A stretch of 50,308 bases of DNA from Poronia punctata (Eukaryota; Ascomycota; Sordariomycetes; Xylariales; Xylariaceae). Below are positions 10,968-22,441 of this stretch, piece by piece. The stretch spans positions 1 to 50,308 of the forward strand of contig MU401700.1 in the NCBI GenBank assembly GCA_022579005.1. Direction: 5' to 3'. Within the stretch, counting starts at the first letter, position 1, and every line of letters begins with the position of its first letter. The notes beneath the pieces were generated by a model, which saw nothing but the letters and a program-made list of their open reading frames with translations, was not told the origin of the DNA and did no database searches. Both the position numbers and the translations under genes were made by a program.

Positions 10968-11790
10968 CGGAAGTTCGGAACTAGAAGGAAAGAGAAAGGG
11001 AGTGGGAAAGGGTCGGATTCGTCTCACCGAACTATCATGCCGTTAATACATGTACCTACTTTTAAAACGTGGGGAACTTGAATAATCCGAAGTTTAGAAA
11101 GGATTGAATTGGAAGCAGAATCGGAAGGTTGGAAAATATGGACAGACCGGTACAGTTGCTCGGGTGGGGAACAGAGTCGAGCACTCGACAATGATCGATC
11201 GACTCCAGCTTCAATGGAGTAGGTTAGGACCGTTAGGTACATGTCATACGGCTGTACTTAGCCTAGGTAGCTTGCATGCATCTAGCGTCGCCGTCTCGTT
11301 AAAATGGCCGAAGTAGGTAGTAATAAGTACATGTATATTTATTGTCGCATAATATGACCGTGTACTCGTAGCTTCATCTGCAATATTGTGCCGTGGTTCT
11401 CCATCGGAATACACCTGAAAATAAATAAAACCCTATCCTTATCTGCTGACTATAAACAGCCTCAATGGCGTCAACCAGCTGTCCCATTCCATCTCCTAGA
11501 TGCAGAGCACTAGGGCAGTATCAGTGCCAACTTGGTGCATCCAAGTGATCCAACCAACTGCACCGGAGATAGCTATAGACGATACCCACCAGTACGGTTG
11601 ATTGAACATTAAGTTACCTTACGTATGTATCTCTATATCCGTCGACTTTGTTCTCCCAGTAAATCTCTTATATGTACAAGTACACTATCGTCACAGCTAA
11701 GGGGAGTGCGAAAATGGCACACTCTTATAATACAGGTCTTCGGCCTTTTTGCTCTTCGTGAAGCTCACTTCCCACCCGACATTCTTCTTT
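10968..11790. other. Intergenic spacer
   Basis: Upstream of the HAD hydrolase and downstream of SCO. The small open frames on both strands (about 11024-11316) have no recognisable domain. No RNA gene or repeat array is seen. Confidence 0.4.
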
Positions 11791-12848
11791 TCACGACTTC
11801 CAGTCCTTTAGATGGTCCAAAATGACCTTGGCAGCCTGCTCGGGGCTATGCTGTCTTCCTAGAGCCTCGACAAAGTCGCCTTCGGGATCCATGAGGTAAA
11901 AGTAGATGCTGTGATCGACGAGGTAATCTTGGCCCGGTTTGACATCCTTTGGTGTGCTGAAATAGACACGGTACGCCTTGCAAACCTCTTTAATGTCGTC
12001 GTAAGTACCGGTTAGACCGATGAATTTAGGGTGGAATTCGGCGAGATACGACTTGAGTACTTTAGGGTCATCTCGCCCTGGGTCGCAGGTGATGAAGATC
12101 GGGGTTACCGCACCGGGCTTCTCGGCTTCGACTATATCAAACATTCTCGCCATCTTGTCAAGTTCCTCGGGACAGATATCGGGACAGTGCGTGAAGCCAA
12201 AGTAGACCTGCCAAGTTTACCAATGTTCCAATTAGCATCGTGTTTCTTCCCCCATGGCCAGAACTCGGCAGCCCACATCTCGCTCGTCTTTCCATGTCCG
12301 GCATTTCTTCTGGTATAGATAGAAAGAAAAAGAAAACCCTAAGCGAAAAAAATGCTTACCAGAGAATGGCGACCTTTCAGATCCGCGCTGGAGAATGGTC
12401 TGCCCTCCTGATCTACGAGGTTGAAGTCTCCGCCAACCTTTGGTTTGCCCACACCCTTTGTAGCGTCCGCAATACGCTTCCTCTGCATGCGCTTCTTTTC
12501 CGCCTCGAAATACCACACGAGACCGGCACCGGTCAATACGAATAGAACGCCCGCCTTCCACGAGAAGGGACCTGTGCGATACCGGCTCCGCGCCTCTTCA
12601 ACCGTCTTGGCCTTGTACCGACGCTGTTGGTATTGTCCGGGGCGATTAATGGGTAGCGGACTGCGCGCACTATGTGTGGTGGGGGTTAGGAGCGACGGCT
12701 TTTGCGTTGACATAGGTGTCGTCGATACGGATCGCGAAGAGGAAGCTGGTCGAGTCGAGAAAACCAATTGCTGGCAAACTTGTTGATGTGGCCGGGCTTG
12801 CGATAATGACCGCATAAACGATCTGGTACTCGTGAGTGAACGCGACAT
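11791..12848 (-). CDS. SCO1: SCO1/SenC copper chaperone for cytochrome c oxidase
   Basis: Two exons, 12848-12360 and 12207-11791, encode 301 aa, a usual length for fungal SCO proteins. It delivers copper to the CuA site of cytochrome c oxidase subunit 2 in the mitochondrial inner membrane. Intron 1 (12208-12359, 152 bp, donor GTAAGC, branch GCTAAT, acceptor CAG) joins KGRHSL to VYFGFTHCPDICPEEL. The copper-binding CxxxC is Cys171 and Cys175, and the conserved distal His is His262 in LVDHSIYFYLMDPEG. A Ser/Arg-rich N-terminus fits a mitochondrial presequence. AGVLFVLTGAGLVWYF (99-114) is the single membrane anchor, with the thioredoxin-fold domain after it. The ATG at 12848 (MSRSLTSTRSFMRS) is preferred. 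The longer frame begins at a TTG and its extra 38 residues look non-coding. Whether it corresponds to yeast Sco1 or Sco2 cannot be separated. Confidence 0.93.
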
Positions 12849-14180
12849 CGTGCTGGATTCGGTTGGTCCGTCGGGACTTGGAACTTTTCTCTGTCTTTTG
12901 ACCGGGAGGAAGCTATCACGATTATCTGCTACGACGAAGCTCCGCGTTTTCCCCAGAGCCAAGACCGACTCAATTGAAGGATAAGAATTGATACGAGTAG
13001 ATTACATAATACAGTGCGATTAGTTCCACTCCGGTACTAAGTACTTTTCTGTCTGACCAAACCAGGCCTGCAGGAACGGTCACGAATGACGTAGATGTAC
13101 ATGTACGAAACACGCCGAAGACTGTGCGGTGGAATCTGGTCCTACCTACAGACTTGAGACGAGTATAGGATTCGAAATCTAACTTCCAGGGGTAGTCCGT
13201 TGTTGCCTGTATTACACGTACAATACTTAAAGTAAAAGGTAACAACTACATATGTAGTAGAGCTATTAAGGCCAAATCTTCAGACGCACATTTGGGATGA
13301 CACCTTGCGATCTAAGGCTACAGGACGATAGTCAAGTTACCATGTCTTGCTTCACGCACAGTGGTCGGCCGGCCCACTAGAGCTTTGGAGAGATGAGTTC
13401 ACTGTCACAGCGGCCACGACTAGGAATGAAAGCTTGAATACTGCGTATTTCAGTGTGGTTGGTTGGGTCCAACTGTCTCCCCGACAGCTTTATTATCACA
13501 ACCTACAAATACATATATCCATCCGCCGAATCTGGCGCTCGCTCGCCGGCGAATATAATTTTCCTGTAGTCAAGGTCTTCCTTTGTTCGTGAATTATCAG
13601 ACCGATGCCAACCCAGATAGCTATCAACTTCACAACCGCCTTAAGAAGGTTGCATGTATGCATTTCATGAATCTTTTCCCCGCCATAGAAATCAACATGA
13701 AGAAAACGAAATGGAGGGAAGATAAACCAGAATCGAGCGATGCGACATAATGTTCCCGCGAATACAACCGAATGCTCCGCCATTGAGCCCGTCGGGGGCT
13801 GGTCTACTCGCTGGTTAACCACCGTATAGGGTCGATAACCTAGCCGACCTTGAAAGGACTCGAAACAAGGCGCAAATGCTTTCAGGTCTATCGCTCGCCA
13901 TGCTCTCCGTACGCCGCTGACACCGTCCCATTGATCGAAATGGTTTAAAGCCTAGGAAACGCTTGCTCGACAGACATAAACATCCCCAAACCATGACCCC
14001 GGTATTGTTGTAGGGCCATAAATATTGTCGACGTGCCCATCTAAAAAGCCGGCACAACAAATATGCCTAGGACAAAATGCAGTGTGGTGCCGGAATTATC
14101 ATTATAGCTGATGGTGTCATCCGTGGTCCAGAAGGTGCCGCGCAGCACAGCGCTAACATTTAACCCCTGCATCCCGTACC
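12849..14180. other. Intergenic spacer
   Basis: Upstream region of SCO and downstream region of the next minus-strand gene. Open frames at 13347-14060 show no recognisable domain or splicing logic. Nothing else is supported. Confidence 0.4.
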
Positions 14181-16712
14181 TTAGATTCGGCTAAGCTGAC
14201 TCGCACTTGTACGGCTTCGTTCTTCTTCCTCCTCTAGAACATCGCTTAATCGCGTGGGGTGATGATGACGGGGCTGCATCTCGTCCCAGCCGGGAACTGA
14301 GTAGCCAGCACCGCTATAGTCTGGTGCAGACGAATATTGAAGTTGCGGGGGCACAGGCGCAGGCGCAGGCGCATGATAGGCACCAGGCTGAGTCGCCGGC
14401 GTCTCGAACTCTTCTAGTCAAAGGTCAGAGCCTTCCGAAGCACGGACATGACGGGGACTTTGCTGGTTCCCGTCACCCCGGACGAAGTTGCCAGGTGCAT
14501 CGCGATTGTACTCACCTTCGCTCATCGTTCCCTCCGAGCCGTAGCTTTGCTGGTGATGAACGGACGAAGGGGTCTGAAAGGCGGGGCCGGCATTACTGTG
14601 GGCCGGGACAGACTGCGCAGGAGGTGCTTGTGTATACTCTGGGCGGGTATCGCGGGTGGGCGACTGTGTATACTCGGCCATCTCGGGCTGCGTGTACCGA
14701 GGCTCACGCTGAGTGTTACCACGGCTGACTCCTTGGGTCATCGGAACAACCTGCACACCTCCGACAATGGTCGGCTGGCCACTTTGGAGGGATGTAGTTC
14801 GGTCCCGTTCTTCTTGTTCTCGTCGTCCAAGCTCCTCCCACGCACGGCGGGCCTCCTCTTTCGAGATAGTAAGCTCCTTACGCATTTCCGCCAATTGTTT
14901 ATGTAGCTTGGAAGACCCCTGCTCCTGTTCGACGGCCTGTCGAATGGCATCGGCCCTGGTTCTCCTTTCTTCTTCCAGTGCGGCCTCGAGCATTGCTGTT
15001 ACTTCCTGGTTGCGCTCAAGCTCGGTGCGCGTTTCGAGGAACCAACGCTGGAACTTGCGCTCCGATGATGCTCGTAGCCGTTGAAGCTCTACCACGGCAT
15101 GAAAAAGATTAGCACCCGCAGAAGAGAGATCGGTCACCTGCCGCGAGAGTTGTTGCGCAATAGGGTCGTTTTGGATCTCTTGGGCATTTTGCTCCAATCG
15201 ACGGATCCAAAAGCTGGTCAGGCCCTCCCAATGAGCAGACAGGGTTTCCCAACGCTCGAAAGCGTGTGGGAACGAGTTCCTGCCTCGTCCAATTGCAGAC
15301 GAATATTCCGCAGATTGTGGCTGTGCGCCGGATGGTGCACCGGTCGTAGCACCAGTAGCTGACGGGCCCGACGCTCCCTGAGGCGCCCTCGATGTAGCCT
15401 GGTGGGCTCGTTGGGCTTGAGGTGCTTGTGCCTGGACATTGGTCGGTATATGGGACGTCCCCGCTCCCCGGCCGCTGTTGCCCGGGGCGGGACGATTGTT
15501 TGAGGGTTGGGACTGTCGGCGGGAGTTGTTGGGATCCGCGCCCACATTAGATGGGTCAGCGCCAGCAGCGGCTCTTCGCCGCTCCTCTGCCTCTTCTGTG
15601 GCTCTGCGCTCTGCCTCTCTTCTCTCCGCCTCCTCCTTCAGCCGTGCTTCCTTTTCAAGGTGCTCCTGCTGGACCCGTTTCGCCTCACGTTCCAAACGAT
15701 CCTGCATGATTGACCTAGGTGTTCTAATCCCAGGTGAGCCAGTAGCGACAGGTCGATTCGGCGTGGGACGAACAGATGGTGTGGGATTGCCATTGGACGT
15801 AGCAGTGCCACGGCCTCCCAATAGATCGGCCATCTGTGAGTAGCACTCGACTGAATCTAAGGAAATGGGGTTGGGACCTCGCAACGTCGCCTCCAACGCA
15901 TACAAAATGGCGTTGTGGGTATTTTTGGAGATGCGAAGAACAGGGTGTGGCTGCTGTTTCTCCGGTTCGAGGGTCGAGTCGGCAATGCGGCGTCGAAAGG
16001 AAGCCGGGGTCGTCGCCGAGCTCACACTGAGATTGCCTTGTGAGAGCTGGCGGGTGGGCTTCGGTTTACGCTCGCTGTCTTCAACAAAAGCGTCGTGACT
16101 TGTGGGCCCAAGCACAGTGGCTCGGCCTGGAGACAGAGACTTTTGCTGCGCTTGTGAACGAGGACTCGGACTAGCTGAAAAGTTGGGCGTACGGCGAAGT
16201 CGGCGAGGTGAAGCTGGCGTGGAGCTCGGAGCTGGAGAAGGTGGTAGTGCAGAGGATTGGGGTGAAAAGCCAAGCTGCTGGCGCTGATGATCTGGTTTAA
16301 CTATGGTAGGGTGTTCGTCAATTTCGTAACGGTCATGAAAAGGTTTTGTAGGCGTGCCTGTCGTCAACTTGGCGATTGCCAACCCTCCGTCGTTGGTGGG
16401 AGTTAGAGAAGACAAGATGGGCAACAAGCGACGACCGTGCCTGTGTACTTCAGACAGCTGCAAGAGCGACCTGCAGGCTGATTCAGGTGGTGCAAAATGA
16501 GAAGAATTAGATTGAAAAGAAGAACGAGAAGCCTTGGTTCTAACCGTGCTCGAATTCGCAACCAAAAGTACGGAGGAAGCGGCCGGGTTTCCCAGCGCGG
16601 TACCGGGAAAGTGGGTGCAGGGTGGTTTGAGAGGTGGTTGGGAATGCGACAAATTGTGAATATTCGGGTGGCGCAGTGTGGGCAAGAGTAGGCAATTGGA
16701 CGCGCCTCGCAA
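14181..16712 (-). CDS. Conserved fungal protein with disordered and coiled-coil regions, unknown function
   Basis: Large frame 16712-14516 plus a last exon 14413-14181 that raw reading misses. The 102-bp intron (14414-14515, donor GTGAGT, acceptor CTAG) joins GTMSE to EEFETPATQPG. The last exon continues as an acidic tail (RLSDVLEEEEERS) to a TAA at 14181. Reading through instead adds about 30 unlike residues. Taken from the frame's beginning the product is 809 aa. Regions: Ser/Pro-rich basic segment (about 155-245), a conserved-looking helix HPVLRISKNTHNAILYALEA (256-275), a charged coiled coil (336-385), a Gln/Ala/Ser-rich linker, helix FPHAFERWETLSAHWEGL (481-498), a second coiled coil (about 548-640) and a Gln/Ser-rich tail. 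The start is unresolved: the open frame begins at a TTG and the first in-frame Met is residue 294. The true start is probably upstream of, or near, ILSSLTPTNDGGLAIAKL (100-117), in a separate exon or at a non-AUG codon. No enzymatic motif is seen. Confidence 0.75.
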
Positions 16713-18221
16713 TTAAAAACCCCCAGACCCAATGTACCGTGTCGCGTCTAAAATAGAAATAAAAGATTTTTTAATGGCTTGGATAAGGATAACAAAAATG
16801 ACCGGTTGCGCGACACTAATGTCGTTGTTGTTATGCGCCTTCCTTTTTCCCTATTATTCTTGGTGGTTTGCTTGGTGATGCGCAGTGGTTGTGCTTGCTT
16901 TGGTTTGCTTTGCTCGTTACCGCTCCTTCCTTCAACCCCCAACCCACATTCATAGGATATCTTGTGCGTGGTGCCCAAGGCACCACTACTTTTCCTAGTA
17001 ATGGGTGCCTCGGGATACGTAGATTTGGGCTTTGTTAAAAAGTCGCCGTGTCCTGCTGCCCTACCACCAAGTGGCTGATACCTAACGATATCTGCCAACA
17101 AAAGATGGGGATCTCATGAAGTCAGTGGTCGTTCATTCGCAGCAGCCCTCGGGGAGCTCCCCAGTCATAGTAAGGGCGCAGCGTAGGGCGCATTCAAGGT
17201 AGCATGTCTTTATTTGTTGCTTGAAACAAGGCGGACAGAAGAATTGAGGTGAGAATCTTGAAGTTCGGTTGAGTTGTCAACAAGGTAGGTAGGCACCTTA
17301 GGTAGGTACGCTTTGGGAAACAAGGAAGGGTTGCAACGGAGAGCGGACCTCTTGATCAGAAAACCCCGAATACCTATTACTGCTAGCCCGGATCTACGTA
17401 CATGTATATAGGCACCTTTTAACTTGCTTACTTCACCAGGTGCTGAGGATGCATCATGCACCTTACCTGCCTGCCCTTCAAGTTCGCTCCAAAACCGACA
17501 TTTTATTACAGTACCTCCTGCCCCCGATGCGCAGACCCACTTCCATTTCCCATATGCCTTGGTAAGCCACCACAAGTACACGTACTGTAGGTCAAACTAG
17601 AGGACGGGGCTACAGAAGCTCATAAACAGGGAAATACACTTTGTACTTGAAGGCGGATGCTACGCGAGCTACCTAATCACAGATACCAATGCCTAATAAG
17701 TCACCGCTTTTATGACGGTAGGTACTCTAGTTACCCTCTTCAACCGACATCCTGTTGATGGCCATCCGTAGCTATGCCTACAGCGTTCTACCTCAGACCT
17801 ATTCGACTTCACACCACACACGCAGTCAATGGAACACGTGTACAGTATTGACCTCACATAGACTGTAGCCAAGGTTGACTGCTGGGCCGAGGTATCGGAC
17901 CAACTTTCATGCATTCAACCTCACGATAGACGGCCAGCTTTATTTACACCCCCGCAGGGAGGCGTTGTGCATAAGCCCGAAAGCGTGCCTTTGCACCACT
18001 TCATGTATGCACTTAAGTTGGCGACCAGATCTGCCGTCTTTGTGCTTCCAGATGCCTAGACGAAGATCACTACGGACAACAAGTCGTATACGGGTAGCAA
18101 ATACGTACATACATGTATTCATGCATACTTCCAAGGCGGCAATACGCTAAATAAGATGATTATGCTGTTTTGACGTCTTTGAAAAGGCTTCCTCGCTAAC
18201 ATGGACGATCAGACAGCATGG

Positions 18222-18390
18222 TTATCTCATGTCAGCATGAATGATCTCACCTCGGTCGACGCCAATGTCTTCTAGAACCAAACGGAGCAACTGAGTGATA
18301 CGATTATCCTCGAATCCAAGTTTTGCCCGCTTTCTCGAGGAACTGAGGGTCTGTCCAAACTCTGGGGTAATGCCATGGTCGACAGCCCAT
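18222..18390 (-). pseudogene. Possible coding fragment of unknown origin
   Basis: A minus-strand frame reads WAVDHGITPEFGQTL followed by SSSRKRAKLGFEDNRITQLL and RLVLEDIGVDRGE, with normal amino-acid balance, unlike neighbouring frames. A possible donor (GTGAGA, minus strand) follows the Asp-Arg codons near 18252. No upstream exon with a start is evident and I cannot assign a family. It could be a relic or chance. Confidence 0.2.
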
Positions 18391-21300
18391 TGGGAGGGAG
18401 ACGAAGAAAGAGGAGAGAGAAAGCAAGATGAGCTGCATGGAATCGTGCACAAGCGGGAAGATACATCATCGTGGGGTGGCTGGTAGAAAATTTGAAAAGA
18501 GATTGATGTGTTGGCAAGTTCCTGACCAGTGACAAAACACGACTAATCCCATTACAGTTTAGCTTTATGCATCCCGAGGGAGCTTCCTCGCGAGCCGGCT
18601 CCAACAGTTTGGAAATGGTGTTTCGCCAATTGGACTCGGCAGGGTTTGACTCTCAGCTCGTCAGTAATTAGCTCTGGCACCTAATAATAGGCAAGCTCAG
18701 GATTCAAGAACGCCCAAACTGGGAATATATCTGTGTCAGGTAGGTACAAGAAAAACCTACTTCTTATCAACGGAGGTTATACAACCTTAGTCGTAATGCG
18801 TGTATTTCCAGACATGGGCAATATTAGGATTCTTCGGCAAAGGAGAACGTAAATATTCTCACGGCTGGTATGTATTAATACCCAGCAAGCATGCTGCTAG
18901 TATGGGAACTTCGTCGAAAGAGCGGGGCGTTAATCCTGCTTTGGTACAGGATCTGTATCACGTTGACGAAGTTTTATCGATATGAGTAGCTACCCAGTAA
19001 GTACAGAAATGGCGATAGTATTAGTACCTAGAAAGGACAGGTTGAGCCCTGCAAAGGTTGATAATAAATAAATCCTCCAGAGAAAACTGAATATATGCAT
19101 TTTTCAAGGAGTGTGTGTTCGTTGATGTCCGAATAACCCTCCCAGGCCTCCGTAATAGAATTTCCCGATTTGGCAGAATGGTGAAGGAACGAGCCGAACC
19201 TCAACAGCTTCGTCCTTTGGAGCAATTGGCCAATCAAAAGCTCTATCTACTCTATTCTAGGAGGTAACCCCTAGGAGATTCAGCTCTCTCGTCATTGTGG
19301 GGCAACGTCTAAAGGAGTGCTTACTCGTAAGTAAAGTTGAGAAATATTGACATAGGTAAGTAGTAAATATACGGAAATAGTTCTTGTTCATACGCATCCC
19401 GAACTCATCCGCGCCGCATATATACAAGTAAGGCGTCTGATTTAATCAATTGATTCAACATCATGGCCTGCATCTTCTTTATTATGGTCCGAAAGCAGGT
19501 AAAGGCAATACGATACTGACATCCAGGAGCACGAAACATCTACCAGTCTAACTAGGTTAGCAAAGTATCAAATGAAGTCCGACATGGTACGTGCGTGAGC
19601 ATGCAGGTGCAGATACCAACCAAGAATGACACTGGGCCTACTCTATGACATGCCTAGATCAAGACGCAATATGCAAGTTTCCGGTTGTCTGTCAAGCTGC
19701 GTGGGGGTGGAAAGGGCGCAGGTAAAGTTGGCCCGCGAGAGATCTTACGGAATCAACTCCAACAGGGCCGGGATGGCGAACGAGGGGGCTACTAGGCACT
19801 TTAACATTCCACCAGTTCGTACCTGTTGTCGAGAAAGCCTTGGTTAGGGCAGGCAACGCCTAAAACCGAGCCGACAGGCGCCGGTCATATGGTACGACGT
19901 TGTCACAAGGCCCCTGACCGTGGCACATGAATAGCATGATGCATTGGACCATCAGGGCTTCTATGGTATTTGTATTTGTGGCATGCTCGCAACCCGGTCT
20001 TACTTGTCTGACACCCGTTTGTATCTGAAGAACGAACTCCCAGATGATCAGCGATGTTGCACGAACCTAGAGGATTGTTTCGATCAACTCGTACCCAAAA
20101 TAAAATTGTTCAGTCCTCCCCTCCCGCCTTGGCCCCGATTTTATAAGTTTTGAAGAGGAGAATCGAGACAAAAGTTGTGGCCAGAAATATTCTGTATAGC
20201 ATACCAGTGTGACTGACCCCTGGTTCATGCTCGGGCCTGGTCGAATCGGAAATTCCAATATGCAACCACCTAACCTACCAATTTTTCCTCCAAGGTACTT
20301 AACTAGCACCACAAAGTCTCGGGTTGGGGGACAGGGGCTGGATCGTGGCGCGCTATAAATCTTTTCGGTGCATTTTGACCCTATTCAAAAAGTGCAAGCA
20401 TCACTTATTGTAGGTAGGAACGAATATTCACTTGACCGCCTCCTCCAAAACATATAGTCCGCATTCTTTCCCCGGCTCTTACGGCATTCTCTTCCGAGGA
20501 AGCGTAACCCACATGTTGGCGATGCATTGAAAGAAAAGCATCAAGATGGATTCACCGTCTCGTCGATCGATCTTGATATCTGCAACGCCCCAGATTCAAG
20601 CTGTACCACTATACATGGTATATTGGGTTACGTCGCGGTGCGAAAGTCGTTCGATTTTCATCTGAAACACTCGCGATGAGCGAACTGCTACCTGCGTCTA
20701 CCTAACCTAGTCGTTTCTCGCGTCGGATTGTTGGGATGAACCGCTGTTGCAACAGGCCTTTCTTGCCAAGCCTATAAGGCTGAACGGAACTTTGAACAAT
20801 GCGATACGATTGGTACTTTTACTTGCGGCTCGGAGGACTGGCCTCTTTTGTGGAAGCTACCCTTACCCCTGTTTGTTGCTATTATATAGCGTTGCTCAGG
20901 ATACACCGCTGTCTCTGCTCGATGAGAGCTTTCGCGGGACGCGACACCTGGACTGGGGGCGAAACCAGAGATGGTGCCTCGACGAAGATAGCCCATTACA
21001 GATGCGCATCACCTGGGTAGTCTGGTTTAGTACTTGTAGTATGGGGTTGAGAAAGGTGTCAATGTTCGTTCTCTGCCGGGATACACAGATTTGGTATCTC
21101 TTAATGCTGCCTTGCACATCATCTAGCACAAATTGTTGTTTTACACTATAGATTAGGCCATGATTTCTCTGTGCCGTGTATCTGCAATATGCCTCTCCTC
21201 CTTGATCGATCCGTTCCCACAACCATCACATAGGAACATAACACGGGACAAGAGAATAGATGAACCATCAGAGGCTCCGCTAACTACCAAAATCGCAGCC

Positions 21301-22407
21301 AAGATTGGATACCTGTTCACGGGAGGCAGCCAGCCTAAATCCCGCGCCGTGAGGATCCACTGGAGTTGTCTTTCATGGAACTCGGGAAGGGCGGGATGGA
21401 AATCGCTTATAGTTAACGAGACCCGTAACTCGATCACATCTCGACCCGAACTATTGTATTCCCGTCGCCAGTGACTCCTGTTTAGGGAATAGCTAACAGG
21501 CGGCAGTGCCAGCGAAATCCAGCAAAAGGACCCTAACCTAGATGAACATATTTTGTACGGTGAGGTCGGTGTATGAGTATTCCGGGGAAAAGTGGCTGTA
21601 ATAGTCTAGCCTACGCGGCTGGCAGGACAAATACTGCGTTGCGCTCAACGCAGAAAGAGTGTAGGTATACGAGTACGTAGGTTGCGCGATGGAATGGAAT
21701 ACCAAGGCCACAAATATCAACAAAAGAAGATAATTGACTGCATTTCTACATTTGATATGTAGGTAGATAATAAGTCTTACTTGGTCGGGAATCGGGATAC
21801 ACCCAGCCCTTCGTGCCAGGTAGACAGACATATATCAAAATTTGCTGTGACAGGTATCTGAGCTAGTAGTGTAGTGTTGTTCAGTCCCCTTGATACGTCA
21901 CATAGGTAACAATTAATTACCTTGTATGTGACACGTGTAATCTTGTCTGTTCTACGCGTTACTGTCGCTTTAACCCTTGCTTTTCGATGTTGATAGCCAT
22001 TCCGAAAGATATCTTCCCTAGAATATGTGTATCAGGTATATCTGCCCTAACCTACATCTAATGTTTGTATCCTATGCAGCTTGCTAAGTCTAACATGTAG
22101 GTAGGCAATCACAACAATCCAAATATCGGGCGTCTTTAACCTCGTTGACAAACGAGATGGTGTGTGTCATCGCTGAGCGATGTCGCTACAACGGTACTTA
22201 CTTAAAATATTTCTTTTGGTAGACGTAAGAGAGCGTGTGTCTTTGATTGAGGGGGGGTGGTTTCAACCTTTAGGCACCTTGGGAGCAGTTGCCCGTTGCA
22301 CAACGAAGGTTTGTTCTAGACTTGGCGGTTGCAATCCACCGAGCATCTTTTGTCACCAGTAGTAATGATGCCTTATGTGGATTATTCCCATCACAATCCA
22401 TTATTCA

Positions 22408-22441
22408 AGCAAGTAAGCAAGCAAGCAAGCAAACAAACAAC
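22408..22441. repeat. CAAG/CAAA microsatellite
   Basis: A short run of AAGC-type tetranucleotides passes into AAAC tetranucleotides, about eight units in total, in the gene-poor region. Confidence 0.8.

Noticed and set aside
10968..11027. HAD hydrolase start at 11027
   Set aside because: That codon is GTG. The first in-frame ATG, at 10967, gives a sensible mitochondrial N-terminus.
12849..12962. SCO N-terminal extension from 12962
   Set aside because: The codon is TTG and the extra residues lack presequence character. The ATG at 12848 fits SCO proteins.
16748..17101. 117-codon minus-strand frame upstream of the coiled-coil gene
   Set aside because: It begins at a TTG, lacks an ATG and has no recognisable content. 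It is more likely leader or spacer DNA.
20747..21474. Open frames of 90-134 codons on both strands
   Set aside because: Composition (many Cys, Trp, Arg) and overlap on both strands indicate chance frames; no splice structure or motif supports them.
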